From Gammaproteobacteria bacterium (GTDB taxonomy: Bacteria; Pseudomonadota; Gammaproteobacteria; HTCC5015): 6,417 nt of DNA. Location: positions 1 through 6,417 of the forward strand of contig JAHDBX010000106.1 in NCBI GenBank assembly GCA_020630145.1. The letters are read 5' to 3'. Below the pieces are notes generated by a model that was not told where the DNA came from, did not search any database, and saw only the letters and a list, made by a program, of their open reading frames with translations. Shown in pieces: positions 1-6,417 of the stretch; the first letter of the stretch is position 1; every line of letters starts with the position of its first letter. The position numbers were made by a program, and so were the translations under genes.

Positions 1-1969
1 CTAAAGCAATTAAATCTTTATCTGAGCCATTAAAAATGGGTGACTTAATCAGTTGCGCTAAGGCCATATTGTCGAATGGTGTGATTAAGAAGTTAAGCAA
101 GCACATGATGTCATCAACTTCCTGACAGTCCAGTAAGGTGCCTGTTTCTGTGCCTACAAAAGGAATACTTTTGTCAGCTAGCGCTTGTTCATAAGCATTG
201 GCATGAGCCCGTTTACGTAGCAATATATAAATGTCTTTATATTCAAGAGCCCGTTTGTTTTCACCCACTGCTGTTTTGTTGCTAATTAGCATAGCGATTT
301 TATCAGCAATAGCTTGGCCCTCTAATTGATGGGCGTTTATAGCGTTGCGGTGAAGGGGCGTGTCGAGTGGGTTCCTAAAGTAAATTTCTTCATCGTTGTC
401 GTTTTCAGGAGACACAAATAAGGGCCAACATTCAACATGCCCCCATAGCTTGGGCTTATGGGTGTCGTGTTCGCTAAAGTCAGTAATTAAATCTTGATTT
501 AAAAAAACGTGATTAACTGCTTGAATAATTGCTGTTGATGAGCGCCATGATTTATTTAATGGATAAGTTTGCGCTTGTAGATTTTCTTGTAGCCAGTGTG
601 TTGCCGTATCTTGTAGTTCGGGGTTGGCGCGACGAAAGCTATATATGGATTGTTTGGTATCACCCACTAAAAAAACACTACGTTGCCTTTCATTGTTACC
701 ACTGGCCATTTCTTGAAGGAGTGGTAATAACATTTGCCATTGCGTTGAATTCGTATCTTGAAACTCGTCTACAAGCAAATGATTAATGCGGCTATCGAGT
801 TTGTATTGTATCCATTGTGCATTTTCAGCTTTATTCAGTAATTTATAACTTAGCCATTCGAGGTCGCTAAAGTCCAGTTGGTGACGACTGCGTTTAATGG
901 CTTGGTAGTGCTCAAGTAATGCTTGCCCAACTTGGTACCAACTGCAATGTAATTGGTATAATTTATTACGCTTACTAATGTCCAGGGTTTCAATAATCGC
1001 ATTACATAACTGGGTGTAGGCCTGTAACATTTGATCTGTGTTGGCACCTAATTTTTTTTCTAAAGCTTTGCTATATTTAACATTTTTACTGGCTTCATTT
1101 TTAGCGGTTAAAAAAGCACTTTTGATAATTGTAAAGCCTTGCTTGGTAGGTGCTGTTTCATTGAAGGCAATACTGACTGCATTGGCGAGTTTTTGGTAAA
1201 TTTGCTGGGGCAAGTCTTGTATAAGAGTCGAGAACCCTATTAATTGCTTGGCGTAACTTTCTAGAAATGCTAATTCTGGGTCAGATGTTGTAGGTTGAAA
1301 AAAAGCCTTAGCCACCTCAGTAGCGTAACTAACAGGGTCTGCTTGGTTGTCAGTAAAAGACCACCAGTCAGAGCGATATTCTAAGAAACCATCTAACAAA
1401 GCTGTACGCGTGCTAAATAGGCTGCCTAACTGTAGAAATAATTCATCAACAGCTGAGCGTAGAGGGTGTTTGTTATCTTGACTAATTTCATCGAATAACT
1501 GGTCCCAAGCCGCATCAGCAAGTAAGTATGTCTGCTCTGTAAGTTCAAAGGCAGGTGGTAAGTCAGCATCTAAGGCAAAATACTGCAATAAGTCTTGGCA
1601 AAAAGCATGGAAAGTCGATATTTTAAGGCTGGGTTCAGCAAATAAAACGCTGTCGTACAGCTTGCGTACACTATCCAAGCGTTCAGCATTGGCGCTTAAG
1701 TTAAATTCTTGCGTAAGTACTGTGCTGAGCGTCTTATCGTCGTATTGGTGTAGTTGCCATAAACGTTCTTGTACGCGTTCTAGCATTTCGCTGGCGGCTT
1801 TGCGTGTGAAGGTAATGGCCAAAATGCTACCAGGGTCGGCTCCTTCAATAAGCAAGCGAACAATGCGGTTGACTAATAGGTAGGTTTTGCCTGCACCGGC
1901 GGAAGCCGATACGGCAATATTGGCAGTGGGTTCCAATGGGTATACGGTATGGGTATTGCTGTCAGTCAA
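1..1969 (-). CDS. AddA/RecB-like UvrD-family helicase (double-strand break repair), 3' end outside window
   Basis: Superfamily 1A helicase of the AddA/RecB group, predicted to unwind and resect double-strand DNA ends for RecA-dependent recombination in the cytoplasm. 656 codons are visible. Motifs in order: Walker A SASAGAGKT (about 21-29), motif Ia AITFTRKAASEM (51-62), motif Ib STFHAFC (118-124), DFSDLEW (366-372), Walker B LLVDEFQDTN with D401-E402, motif III VGDTKQSIYSFRRANP (from about 435), and motif IV SWRSS around W475-R476. Motifs V and VI and any C-terminal RecB-type nuclease domain would lie beyond the left edge; family members usually run 1,100 residues or more. The QSIYSFRRA wording resembles proteobacterial AddA-like proteins more than classical RecB, hence no symbol is given. 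The start is a TTG at 1969, preceded by GAGG (plus-strand 1979-1982) at 9-base spacing. An in-frame stop at 1997-1999 excludes a longer N-terminus. No partner nuclease gene (addB-like) lies on the promoter side, so one might follow downstream. Confidence 0.9.
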   Translation of the reverse strand, partial: MTDSNTHTVYPLEPTANIAVSASAGAGKTYLLVNRIVRLLIEGADPGSILAITFTRKAASEMLERVQERLWQLHQYDDKTLSTVLTQEFNLSANAERLDSVRKLYDSVLFAEPSLKISTFHAFCQDLLQYFALDADLPPAFELTEQTYLLADAAWDQLFDEISQDNKHPLRSAVDELFLQLGSLFSTRTALLDGFLEYRSDWWSFTDNQADPVSYATEVAKAFFQPTTSDPELAFLESYAKQLIGFSTLIQDLPQQIYQKLANAVSIAFNETAPTKQGFTIIKSAFLTAKNEASKNVKYSKALEKKLGANTDQMLQAYTQLCNAIIETLDISKRNKLYQLHCSWYQVGQALLEHYQAIKRSRHQLDFSDLEWLSYKLLNKAENAQWIQYKLDSRINHLLVDEFQDTNSTQWQMLLPLLQEMASGNNERQRSVFLVGDTKQSIYSFRRANPELQDTATHWLQENLQAQTYPLNKSWRSSTAIIQAVNHVFLNQDLITDFSEHDTHKPKLWGHVECWPLFVSPENDNDEEIYFRNPLDTPLHRNAINAHQLEGQAIADKIAMLISNKTAVGENKRALEYKDIYILLRKRAHANAYEQALADKSIPFVGTETGTLLDCQEVDDIMCLLNFLITPFDNMALAQLIKSPIFNGSDKDLIAL

Positions 1970-1978
1970 ATGCTTATT

Positions 1979-1982
1979 CCTC
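1979..1982 (-). promoter_or_regulatory. Ribosome binding site supporting the helicase TTG start
   Basis: On the minus strand this reads GAGG, 9 bases before the TTG at 1969. It decides between two in-frame TTG codons (1984 and 1969). The upstream one overlaps this site and has no Shine-Dalgarno sequence of its own. No in-frame ATG or GTG occurs before the Walker A motif. Confidence 0.65.
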
Positions 1983-1993
1983 AAGAGTTCGCT

Positions 1994-1999
1994 ATTTTA
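1994..1999 (-). promoter_or_regulatory. Candidate -10 box for the helicase gene
   Basis: The minus strand reads TAAAAT, five of six matches to the sigma-70 -10 consensus. Transcription would begin around 1987, giving a short leader of under 20 bases that still contains the GAGG ribosome binding site. No convincing -35 hexamer is seen at 16-18 bases, so this is a tentative call in an AT-rich region. Confidence 0.35.
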
Positions 2000-2092
2000 C
2001 TACAATCCTGCTAAAACGGCTGCGCGATGAAGCATTGCGACGCTATTTATATGTCTTTTAAACGCCCAACTGCTTTTTCTAGGTTAAAGACG

Positions 2093-2098
2093 TATAAT
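2093..2098 (+). promoter_or_regulatory. Candidate -10 box of the parE-msrA-parC operon
   Basis: A perfect TATAAT followed by GC. The best-placed upstream hexamer, CTGCTT at 2070-2075 with a 17-base spacer, matches the -35 consensus poorly, so the promoter is either weak in its -35 or activator-assisted. Transcription would start near 2105, about 22 bases before the parE ATG at 2127. It overlaps the alternative ATG at 2097, so a transcript from here could not use that codon. Confidence 0.5.
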
Positions 2099-2126
2099 GC
2101 CCGTATTGAATAAACAAAATAATAAT

Positions 2127-4022
2127 ATGAGTAAATCAAACAGTTACGATGCCAGTGATATAGAGGTTCTAAGTGGATTAGACCCGGTTAGAAAACGACC
2201 AGGGATGTATACGGATACCACACGCCCAAACCATCTTGCGCAAGAAGTTATTGATAATAGTGTTGATGAGGCTATAGCCGGTCATGCTGATAAAATTGAC
2301 GTGACGCTTTATAAAGACGGCTCCGTATCTGTAGAGGATAACGGTCGAGGTATGCCTATAGATCCACATCCACAGCTTAAAGTACCGGGTGTTGAAGTTA
2401 TTTTAACGCGTTTGCATGCAGGTGGTAAGTTTAGTGGTAAAAACTATCAGTTCTCGGGTGGCCTGCATGGAGTAGGTGTCTCAGTCGTGAATGCCTTGTC
2501 GAAGAAACTGTCTGTTAAGGTGCGTCGAGGTGGTCATGAGTATGAAATGACCTTTGCCAATGGGCATAAGAAAACCGACTTGAAAAAACTAGGCAAAGTT
2601 GGTCAAAGGAATACCGGTACAACAGTACATTTTTGGCCAGACGCTAAATATTTTGATTCTGATAAGTACTCGTTACCGAAATTAAAACATGTATTACGTG
2701 CTAAAGCCGTGCTTTGCCCCGGCTTATTAATTCGTTTTAAAGACGAAAAAAGCAAGGAAACGGTCGAATGGCAGTTCGAAGATGGTTTAAAAGATTACTT
2801 GTTAGATAGCTTATCAGGTTGGGAGCGTTTGCCGGCTACAGAGCCTTTTATGGGGGCGGTAAGTAGTGAACGTGAAGCAATTGATTGGGCCTTATGTTGG
2901 CTGCCAGAAGGCGGTACTGCTGTACAAGAAAGCCATGTTAACTTAGTGCCAACGGAGCAAGGCGGGACGCATGTTAACGGTTTGCGTATTGGCTTAACTG
3001 AGGCCATACGCGAATTCTGTGATTTTCGTAGTTTAGTGCCAAGAGGCGTGAAGATTGCGCCGGAAGATATTTGGGAAAAGATCAGTTATGTTATTTCACT
3101 GAAGATGCAGGACCCACAGTTTGCGGGTCAGACAAAGGAGCGTTTATCATCACGTGAATCAGCGCCATTTGTATCTGGGGTAGTAAAAGACGCCTTTAGC
3201 CTATGGTTAAACCAGCATGCAGACCAAGGCGAGTTAATAGCACAAATGGTACTTGAGTCAGCTCAGAGGCGCCTTAAAGCTGCTAAAAAGATTGTACGTA
3301 AAAAAGTAGCAGCTGGCCCGGCGTTGCCCGGAAAGCTAGCTGACTGTAGTGGACAAGACCCTGATCAAACTGAATTATTTTTGGTTGAGGGCGACTCTGC
3401 GGGTGGCTCAGCTAAACAAGCTCGGGATAGAACTTTTCAAGCTATTATGCCGCTAAGAGGTAAAATTCTAAATACATGGGAAGTTGACCCCGAGCAGGTG
3501 TTAGCGTCACAAGAAGTACATGACATTGCTGTAGCCATTGGTGTTGAGCCAGGCTCAAGTAATCTAGAAGGTTTACGTTACGGAAAAATTTGTATTCTTG
3601 CAGATGCGGATTCTGATGGCTTACATATTGCCACATTGTTATGTGCCTTATTTTTACGTCACTTCAGGCCCTTGGTCGAAGCTGGCCATATTTATGTAGC
3701 CATGCCACCTTTGTTCCGTATAGATGTCGGTAAAGAAGTCTATTACGCGATTGATGATAATGAGCGCCAAGGCTTTCTAGATCGAATTGAAGCTGAAAAG
3801 AAAACTGGTAAAGTGAGTATTACACGCTTTAAAGGTTTGGGCGAAATGAATCCTTTACAGTTACGTGAAACATCGATTGCACCTGAAACACGTAGGTTGT
3901 TGCAATTAACCATAGAAAATGGTGATGATACACATAAGGTTATGGATATGATGCTAGCGAAGAAGCGTTCACCTGATCGTAAGAAGTGGTTGGAACAAAA
4001 AGGTAATTTAGCTGAGGTATAA
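2127..4022 (+). CDS. parE: DNA topoisomerase IV subunit B (ParE)
   Basis: ATPase/TOPRIM subunit of topoisomerase IV, which with ParC decatenates daughter chromosomes and relaxes supercoils using ATP. The 631 residues match the usual gammaproteobacterial length (E. coli about 630). Visible elements: GHKL ATPase with E40 and N44 in QEVIDNSVDEA, EDNGRG (70-75) and the glycine-rich ATP lid GGLHGVGVS (111-119); transducer-domain QTK loop with K337; TOPRIM residues E421 in EGDSAGG and metal-binding D493, D495, D497 in DADSDG; and the conserved RFKGLGEMNP near 568-576. All expected catalytic residues are present. The start at 2127 is chosen because homologues begin with a short MS..YDAS lead-in. An in-frame ATG at 2097 would add ten residues (MPVLNKQNNN) but overlaps a TATAAT box. 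Neither start has a strong Shine-Dalgarno sequence. The gene is first in an operon, 8 bases before msrA. Confidence 0.97.
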   Translation: MSKSNSYDASDIEVLSGLDPVRKRPGMYTDTTRPNHLAQEVIDNSVDEAIAGHADKIDVTLYKDGSVSVEDNGRGMPIDPHPQLKVPGVEVILTRLHAGGKFSGKNYQFSGGLHGVGVSVVNALSKKLSVKVRRGGHEYEMTFANGHKKTDLKKLGKVGQRNTGTTVHFWPDAKYFDSDKYSLPKLKHVLRAKAVLCPGLLIRFKDEKSKETVEWQFEDGLKDYLLDSLSGWERLPATEPFMGAVSSEREAIDWALCWLPEGGTAVQESHVNLVPTEQGGTHVNGLRIGLTEAIREFCDFRSLVPRGVKIAPEDIWEKISYVISLKMQDPQFAGQTKERLSSRESAPFVSGVVKDAFSLWLNQHADQGELIAQMVLESAQRRLKAAKKIVRKKVAAGPALPGKLADCSGQDPDQTELFLVEGDSAGGSAKQARDRTFQAIMPLRGKILNTWEVDPEQVLASQEVHDIAVAIGVEPGSSNLEGLRYGKICILADADSDGLHIATLLCALFLRHFRPLVEAGHIYVAMPPLFRIDVGKEVYYAIDDNERQGFLDRIEAEKKTGKVSITRFKGLGEMNPLQLRETSIAPETRRLLQLTIENGDDTHKVMDMMLAKKRSPDRKKWLEQKGNLAEV

Positions 4023-4030
4023 AGTAAAAA

Positions 4031-4666
4031 ATGTTTTTTAAAAAGACAGTAGATATACCCACAAAGGAGCAAGCTTTACCGGGCCGTGATGAAGCCATTG
4101 CTGATAGCTTATCGGGTAAGCACTTTGTGACAGGGCATTCAATTTTGCCACCCTATGCTGAGCATTTGTCATTAGCAGTATTTGGCCTGGGTTGTTTTTG
4201 GGGTGCTGAACGAAAGTTTTGGCAGTTAGATAATGTGTATGCAACAGCAGTAGGGTATGCGGCAGGCATAACGCCTAATCCAAGCTATGAAGAAGTATGT
4301 TCGGGCATGACAGGGCATAATGAAGTTGTATTAGTGGTTTATGATAAAACAGAGTGCAGTTATGAAAGCTTGCTAAAAACATTTTGGGAATCTCATAACC
4401 CAACGCAGGGTATGAGCCAGGGTAACGATCAAGGCACGCAATACCGTTCTGGCATCTACTATTTTAACGATGAACAAAAAAGCTTGGCTGAACGTTCTTT
4501 GCAGGACTATCAGCAGAAGTTGTCATCTGCAGGATACGGTGCGATAACAACAGAAATTAAAGCAGCAAGCACATTTTATTATGCTGAAGAATATCATCAA
4601 CAATACTTAGCTAAAAATGTTAACGGCTACTGTGGTTTAGGTGGTACAGGCGTAACTTGTAATTAA
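4031..4666 (+). CDS. msrA: Peptide-methionine (S)-S-oxide reductase MsrA
   Basis: Reduces the S epimer of methionine sulfoxide, free or in proteins, back to methionine; it is recycled by thioredoxin. The 211 residues match the E. coli-type long form (about 212), including the N-terminal extension with ALPGR (16-20 in the QALPGRDE stretch). The catalytic cysteine is C55 in GCFWGAE, followed by the VCSG segment (C90), [11 protein letters not shown] (130-140) and [12 protein letters not shown] (182-193). Likely resolving cysteines are C201 in GYCGLGG and C210 near the C-terminus, nine residues apart. No signal peptide or membrane segment is seen, so it should be cytoplasmic. It sits 8 bases after parE and 10 bases before parC, so it is almost certainly co-transcribed with both. 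A GAGG at 4014-4017 inside the parE end, 13 bases before the ATG, is the best ribosome-binding candidate, though rather distant. Its placement inside a topoisomerase IV operon is unusual and its reason is not evident. Confidence 0.97.
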   Translation: MFFKKTVDIPTKEQALPGRDEAIADSLSGKHFVTGHSILPPYAEHLSLAVFGLGCFWGAERKFWQLDNVYATAVGYAAGITPNPSYEEVCSGMTGHNEVVLVVYDKTECSYESLLKTFWESHNPTQGMSQGNDQGTQYRSGIYYFNDEQKSLAERSLQDYQQKLSSAGYGAITTEIKAASTFYYAEEYHQQYLAKNVNGYCGLGGTGVTCN

Positions 4667-4676
4667 AGATAATACT

Positions 4677-6417
4677 ATGCAATTAAATTTTGAAAATATA
4701 GAAAAACAACCCTTAAAAATATTTACTGAGAAAGCGTACTTGGACTATTCCATGTATGTAATTTTAGATAGAGCCTTGCCACATATTGGTGATGGCTTGA
4801 AACCTGTGCAAAGGCGTATTATCTATGCGATGTCTGAATTAGGTTTAAGTGCTGCATCAAAATATAAGAAGTCAGCACGTACTGTTGGTGATGTGCTAGG
4901 TAAATTTCACCCGCATGGTGATTCGGCCTGTTATGAAGCGATGGTTCTAATGGCACAGCCTTTTTCATATCGTTACCCCTTAGTAGATGGGCAAGGTAAC
5001 TGGGGTTCGCCTGATGACCCTAAGTCTTTCGCTGCTATGCGTTATACCGAGTCTAAATTGTCGCCGATTGCTAAATTACTATTGCAAGAGTTAGGGCAGG
5101 GCACTGTTGATTGGCAGCCTAACTTTGATGGCACATTGAAAGAGCCTGAGTTATTGCCTGCACGCGTGCCACATATTTTGTTGAATGGTACAACCGGTAT
5201 TGCTGTTGGTATGGCAACAGATATTCCGCCGCATAATTTACGTGAAGTCAGTAAAGCATGTATTGCTTTGTTGGAAAATAGCCGTTTAAGTGTGAATGAA
5301 CTGGCTGCATTTATTCCAGGCCCAGACTATCCAACGGCTGCTGAAATCATTACGCCTAAAAATGAATTGCTAGATATTTACACTAAAGGCGGTGGCAGCA
5401 TTAAATGCCGAGCTGTGTATAAAAAAGAAGATGGCGATATTATTATTACTGCTTTGCCGCACCAAGTCTCTGGTTCAAAAGTACTCGAGCAAATTGCGCA
5501 ACAAATGCAGCAGAAAAAGTTGCCGATGGTAGAAGATTTACGTGATGAATCCGACCATGAAAACCCAACGCGTTTAGTTATAGCGCCACGCTCGAATCGT
5601 ATTGATATTGATGGGCTTATGGCACACTTGTTTGCAACGACTGACTTAGAGAAAAACTATCGCGTCAATCTCAATATGATTGGTTTGGATGGTTTGCCTA
5701 AAGTACATAACTTAAAAGATATTTTACTGGGTTGGTTGAAGTTTCGCCTGCAAACGGTTGTTAAACGCTTGCGCTGGCGTTTAGATAAAGTAAATGCCCG
5801 TTTACATATACTAGACGGTTTGTTGATTGCATTTTTGAATATTGATGAAGTTATTCATATTATTCGTACTGAAGAGCAACCAAAGCCTAAGTTGATGAAG
5901 AAGTTTAAGTTGAGTGACACTCAGGCAGAAGAAATTTTAAACTTAAAATTACGTCATTTAGCTAAGCTTGAAGAAATGAAAATTAAAGCTGAGCAAAAAG
6001 AACTTAAAAAAGAAAAGGCTGAGTTAGATAAGCTGCTGAGTTCTAAAGCGCGTTTGAAAACATTAGTGAAAAATGAAATAAAAGCAGATGCAAAAGAATA
6101 TGGCGACGACAGACGCTCGCCTATAGTCGCACGTGAATCTGCTCAAGCCATGGATGAGTCTGCGTTGATACCGAATGATCCAGTGACTGTTATTATTTCT
6201 CAAAAAGGTTGGGTGCGTGCTGCAAAAGGGCATGAGGTTGACTTAGATAAATTAAGCTTCAAGTCAGGCGATAAATTGCAGGCTTTTGCATTGGGGCGTA
6301 CTAATCAGCCCGCTGTATTTTTCGACTCCTCAGGACGCGCTTATACTTTGCCATCGCATAATTTTCCATCGGCGAGAGGGTATGGTGAGCCATTAACAGG
6401 CAAGCTTAATCCGCCTG
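4677..6417 (+). CDS. parC: DNA topoisomerase IV subunit A (ParC), 3' end outside window
   Basis: DNA-cleaving subunit of topoisomerase IV, partner of the ParE encoded two genes upstream. 580 codons are visible of about 750 expected; no stop is reached. Active-site tyrosine Y123 with R122 lies in MRYTE. The helix preceding it, [12 protein letters not shown], has S83 and E87, the positions equivalent to E. coli S80 and E84, so the main quinolone-target positions carry the susceptible residues. [17 protein letters not shown] (171-187) contains the DNA-intercalating isoleucine (I175). [12 protein letters not shown] (425-436) and a charged K/E-rich helical stretch to about 455 form part of the long coiled-coil arm and C-gate. 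From about 500 the C-terminal beta-pinwheel begins ([12 protein letters not shown] and following), cut off within its early blades. It reads as ParC rather than GyrA because of the E. coli ParC-like wording ([23 protein letters not shown]) and the parE context. The start ATG lies 10 bases after the msrA stop with only a weak purine-rich AAAGA before it. Confidence 0.97.
   Translation, partial: MQLNFENIEKQPLKIFTEKAYLDYSMYVILDRALPHIGDGLKPVQRRIIYAMSELGLSAASKYKKSARTVGDVLGKFHPHGDSACYEAMVLMAQPFSYRYPLVDGQGNWGSPDDPKSFAAMRYTESKLSPIAKLLLQELGQGTVDWQPNFDGTLKEPELLPARVPHILLNGTTGIAVGMATDIPPHNLREVSKACIALLENSRLSVNELAAFIPGPDYPTAAEIITPKNELLDIYTKGGGSIKCRAVYKKEDGDIIITALPHQVSGSKVLEQIAQQMQQKKLPMVEDLRDESDHENPTRLVIAPRSNRIDIDGLMAHLFATTDLEKNYRVNLNMIGLDGLPKVHNLKDILLGWLKFRLQTVVKRLRWRLDKVNARLHILDGLLIAFLNIDEVIHIIRTEEQPKPKLMKKFKLSDTQAEEILNLKLRHLAKLEEMKIKAEQKELKKEKAELDKLLSSKARLKTLVKNEIKADAKEYGDDRRSPIVARESAQAMDESALIPNDPVTVIISQKGWVRAAKGHEVDLDKLSFKSGDKLQAFALGRTNQPAVFFDSSGRAYTLPSHNFPSARGYGEPLTGKLNPP

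Larger units (their letters stand above)
1970..2126. other. Divergent intergenic region between the helicase gene and parE
   Basis: This 157-base spacer is the only sizeable non-coding stretch in the window. It should carry the promoters of both the leftward helicase gene and the rightward topoisomerase IV operon. It contains a TAAAAT on the minus strand near its left end and a TATAAT on the plus strand near its right end. Between them is a weak imperfect hairpin (2024-2038, 6-bp arms with one G-T pair and a 3-base loop). No recognisable operator palindrome, riboswitch or T-tract terminator was found. Confidence 0.7.

Noticed and set aside
529..786. Plus-strand open frame of 85 codons
   Set aside because: It lies antisense to the helicase segment encoding Walker B to motif IV, which is strongly conserved. 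The translated product looks like no family I recognise.
1662..1883. Plus-strand open frame of 73 codons rich in Ser, Arg and Lys
   Set aside because: It is antisense to the conserved helicase N-terminal motifs and has no recognisable domain, so it is taken as a shadow.
2024..2038. Imperfect hairpin in the divergent spacer, possible operator or terminator
   Set aside because: The arms are only 6 bp with a G-T pair and a 3-base loop, and no T-tract follows. It is too weak to distinguish from chance.
2035..2063. TTGCGA (2035-2040) as a -35 box with a downstream -10 near 2058
   Set aside because: The hexamer at the right spacing, TTAAAC, matches the -10 consensus at only three of six positions. 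The TATAAT at 2093 is a better candidate but is too far away to pair with it.
2097..2126. Ten-residue N-terminal extension of ParE
   Set aside because: Its ATG overlaps a perfect TATAAT, and the residues precede the usual ParE beginning. Kept only as an alternative start.
3743..4072. Minus-strand open frame of 109 codons spanning the parE end and msrA start
   Set aside because: It is fully antisense to conserved parE coding sequence. The translation shows no known family, and ParE in this region is intact.
4667..4676. Possible terminator or promoter between msrA and parC
   Set aside because: The gap is only 10 bases, too short for either; it supports co-transcription.

Overview
The window looks like ordinary chromosomal core DNA from an AT-leaning gammaproteobacterium. 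ParE, ParC and MsrA all read as close relatives of the E. coli-type proteins, including an E. coli-like N-terminal extension on MsrA. The genes are tightly packed, with gaps of 8 and 10 bases in the rightward operon. I cannot name the genus. A marine, moderate-GC gammaproteobacterium would fit, but that is a guess.

Layout: positions 1 to 1969 (minus strand) hold the N-terminal 656 codons of a large AddA/RecB-like UvrD-family helicase. It starts at a TTG and runs off the left edge. Positions 1970 to 2126 are a divergent intergenic region with a candidate promoter for each direction. Rightward from there lies a compact operon: parE (2127 to 4022), msrA (4031 to 4666) and parC (4677 to the right edge, missing roughly its last quarter). 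No RNA genes, insertion sequences, CRISPR arrays or clear intrinsic terminators were seen.

How the genes work together: ParE (ATPase and TOPRIM) and ParC (DNA cleavage and C-terminal DNA-binding domain) form the A2B2 topoisomerase IV that unlinks daughter chromosomes. The divergent helicase is predicted to process double-strand breaks for recombination, so both sides of the promoter region concern chromosome maintenance. The odd member is msrA, a methionine sulfoxide reductase placed between the two topoisomerase IV subunit genes with no room for separate transcription signals.

No previously undescribed system is evident. The points most worth checking are the parE-msrA-parC arrangement, the parE start (an upstream in-frame ATG overlaps a perfect TATAAT), and the obligatory non-ATG start of the helicase gene.
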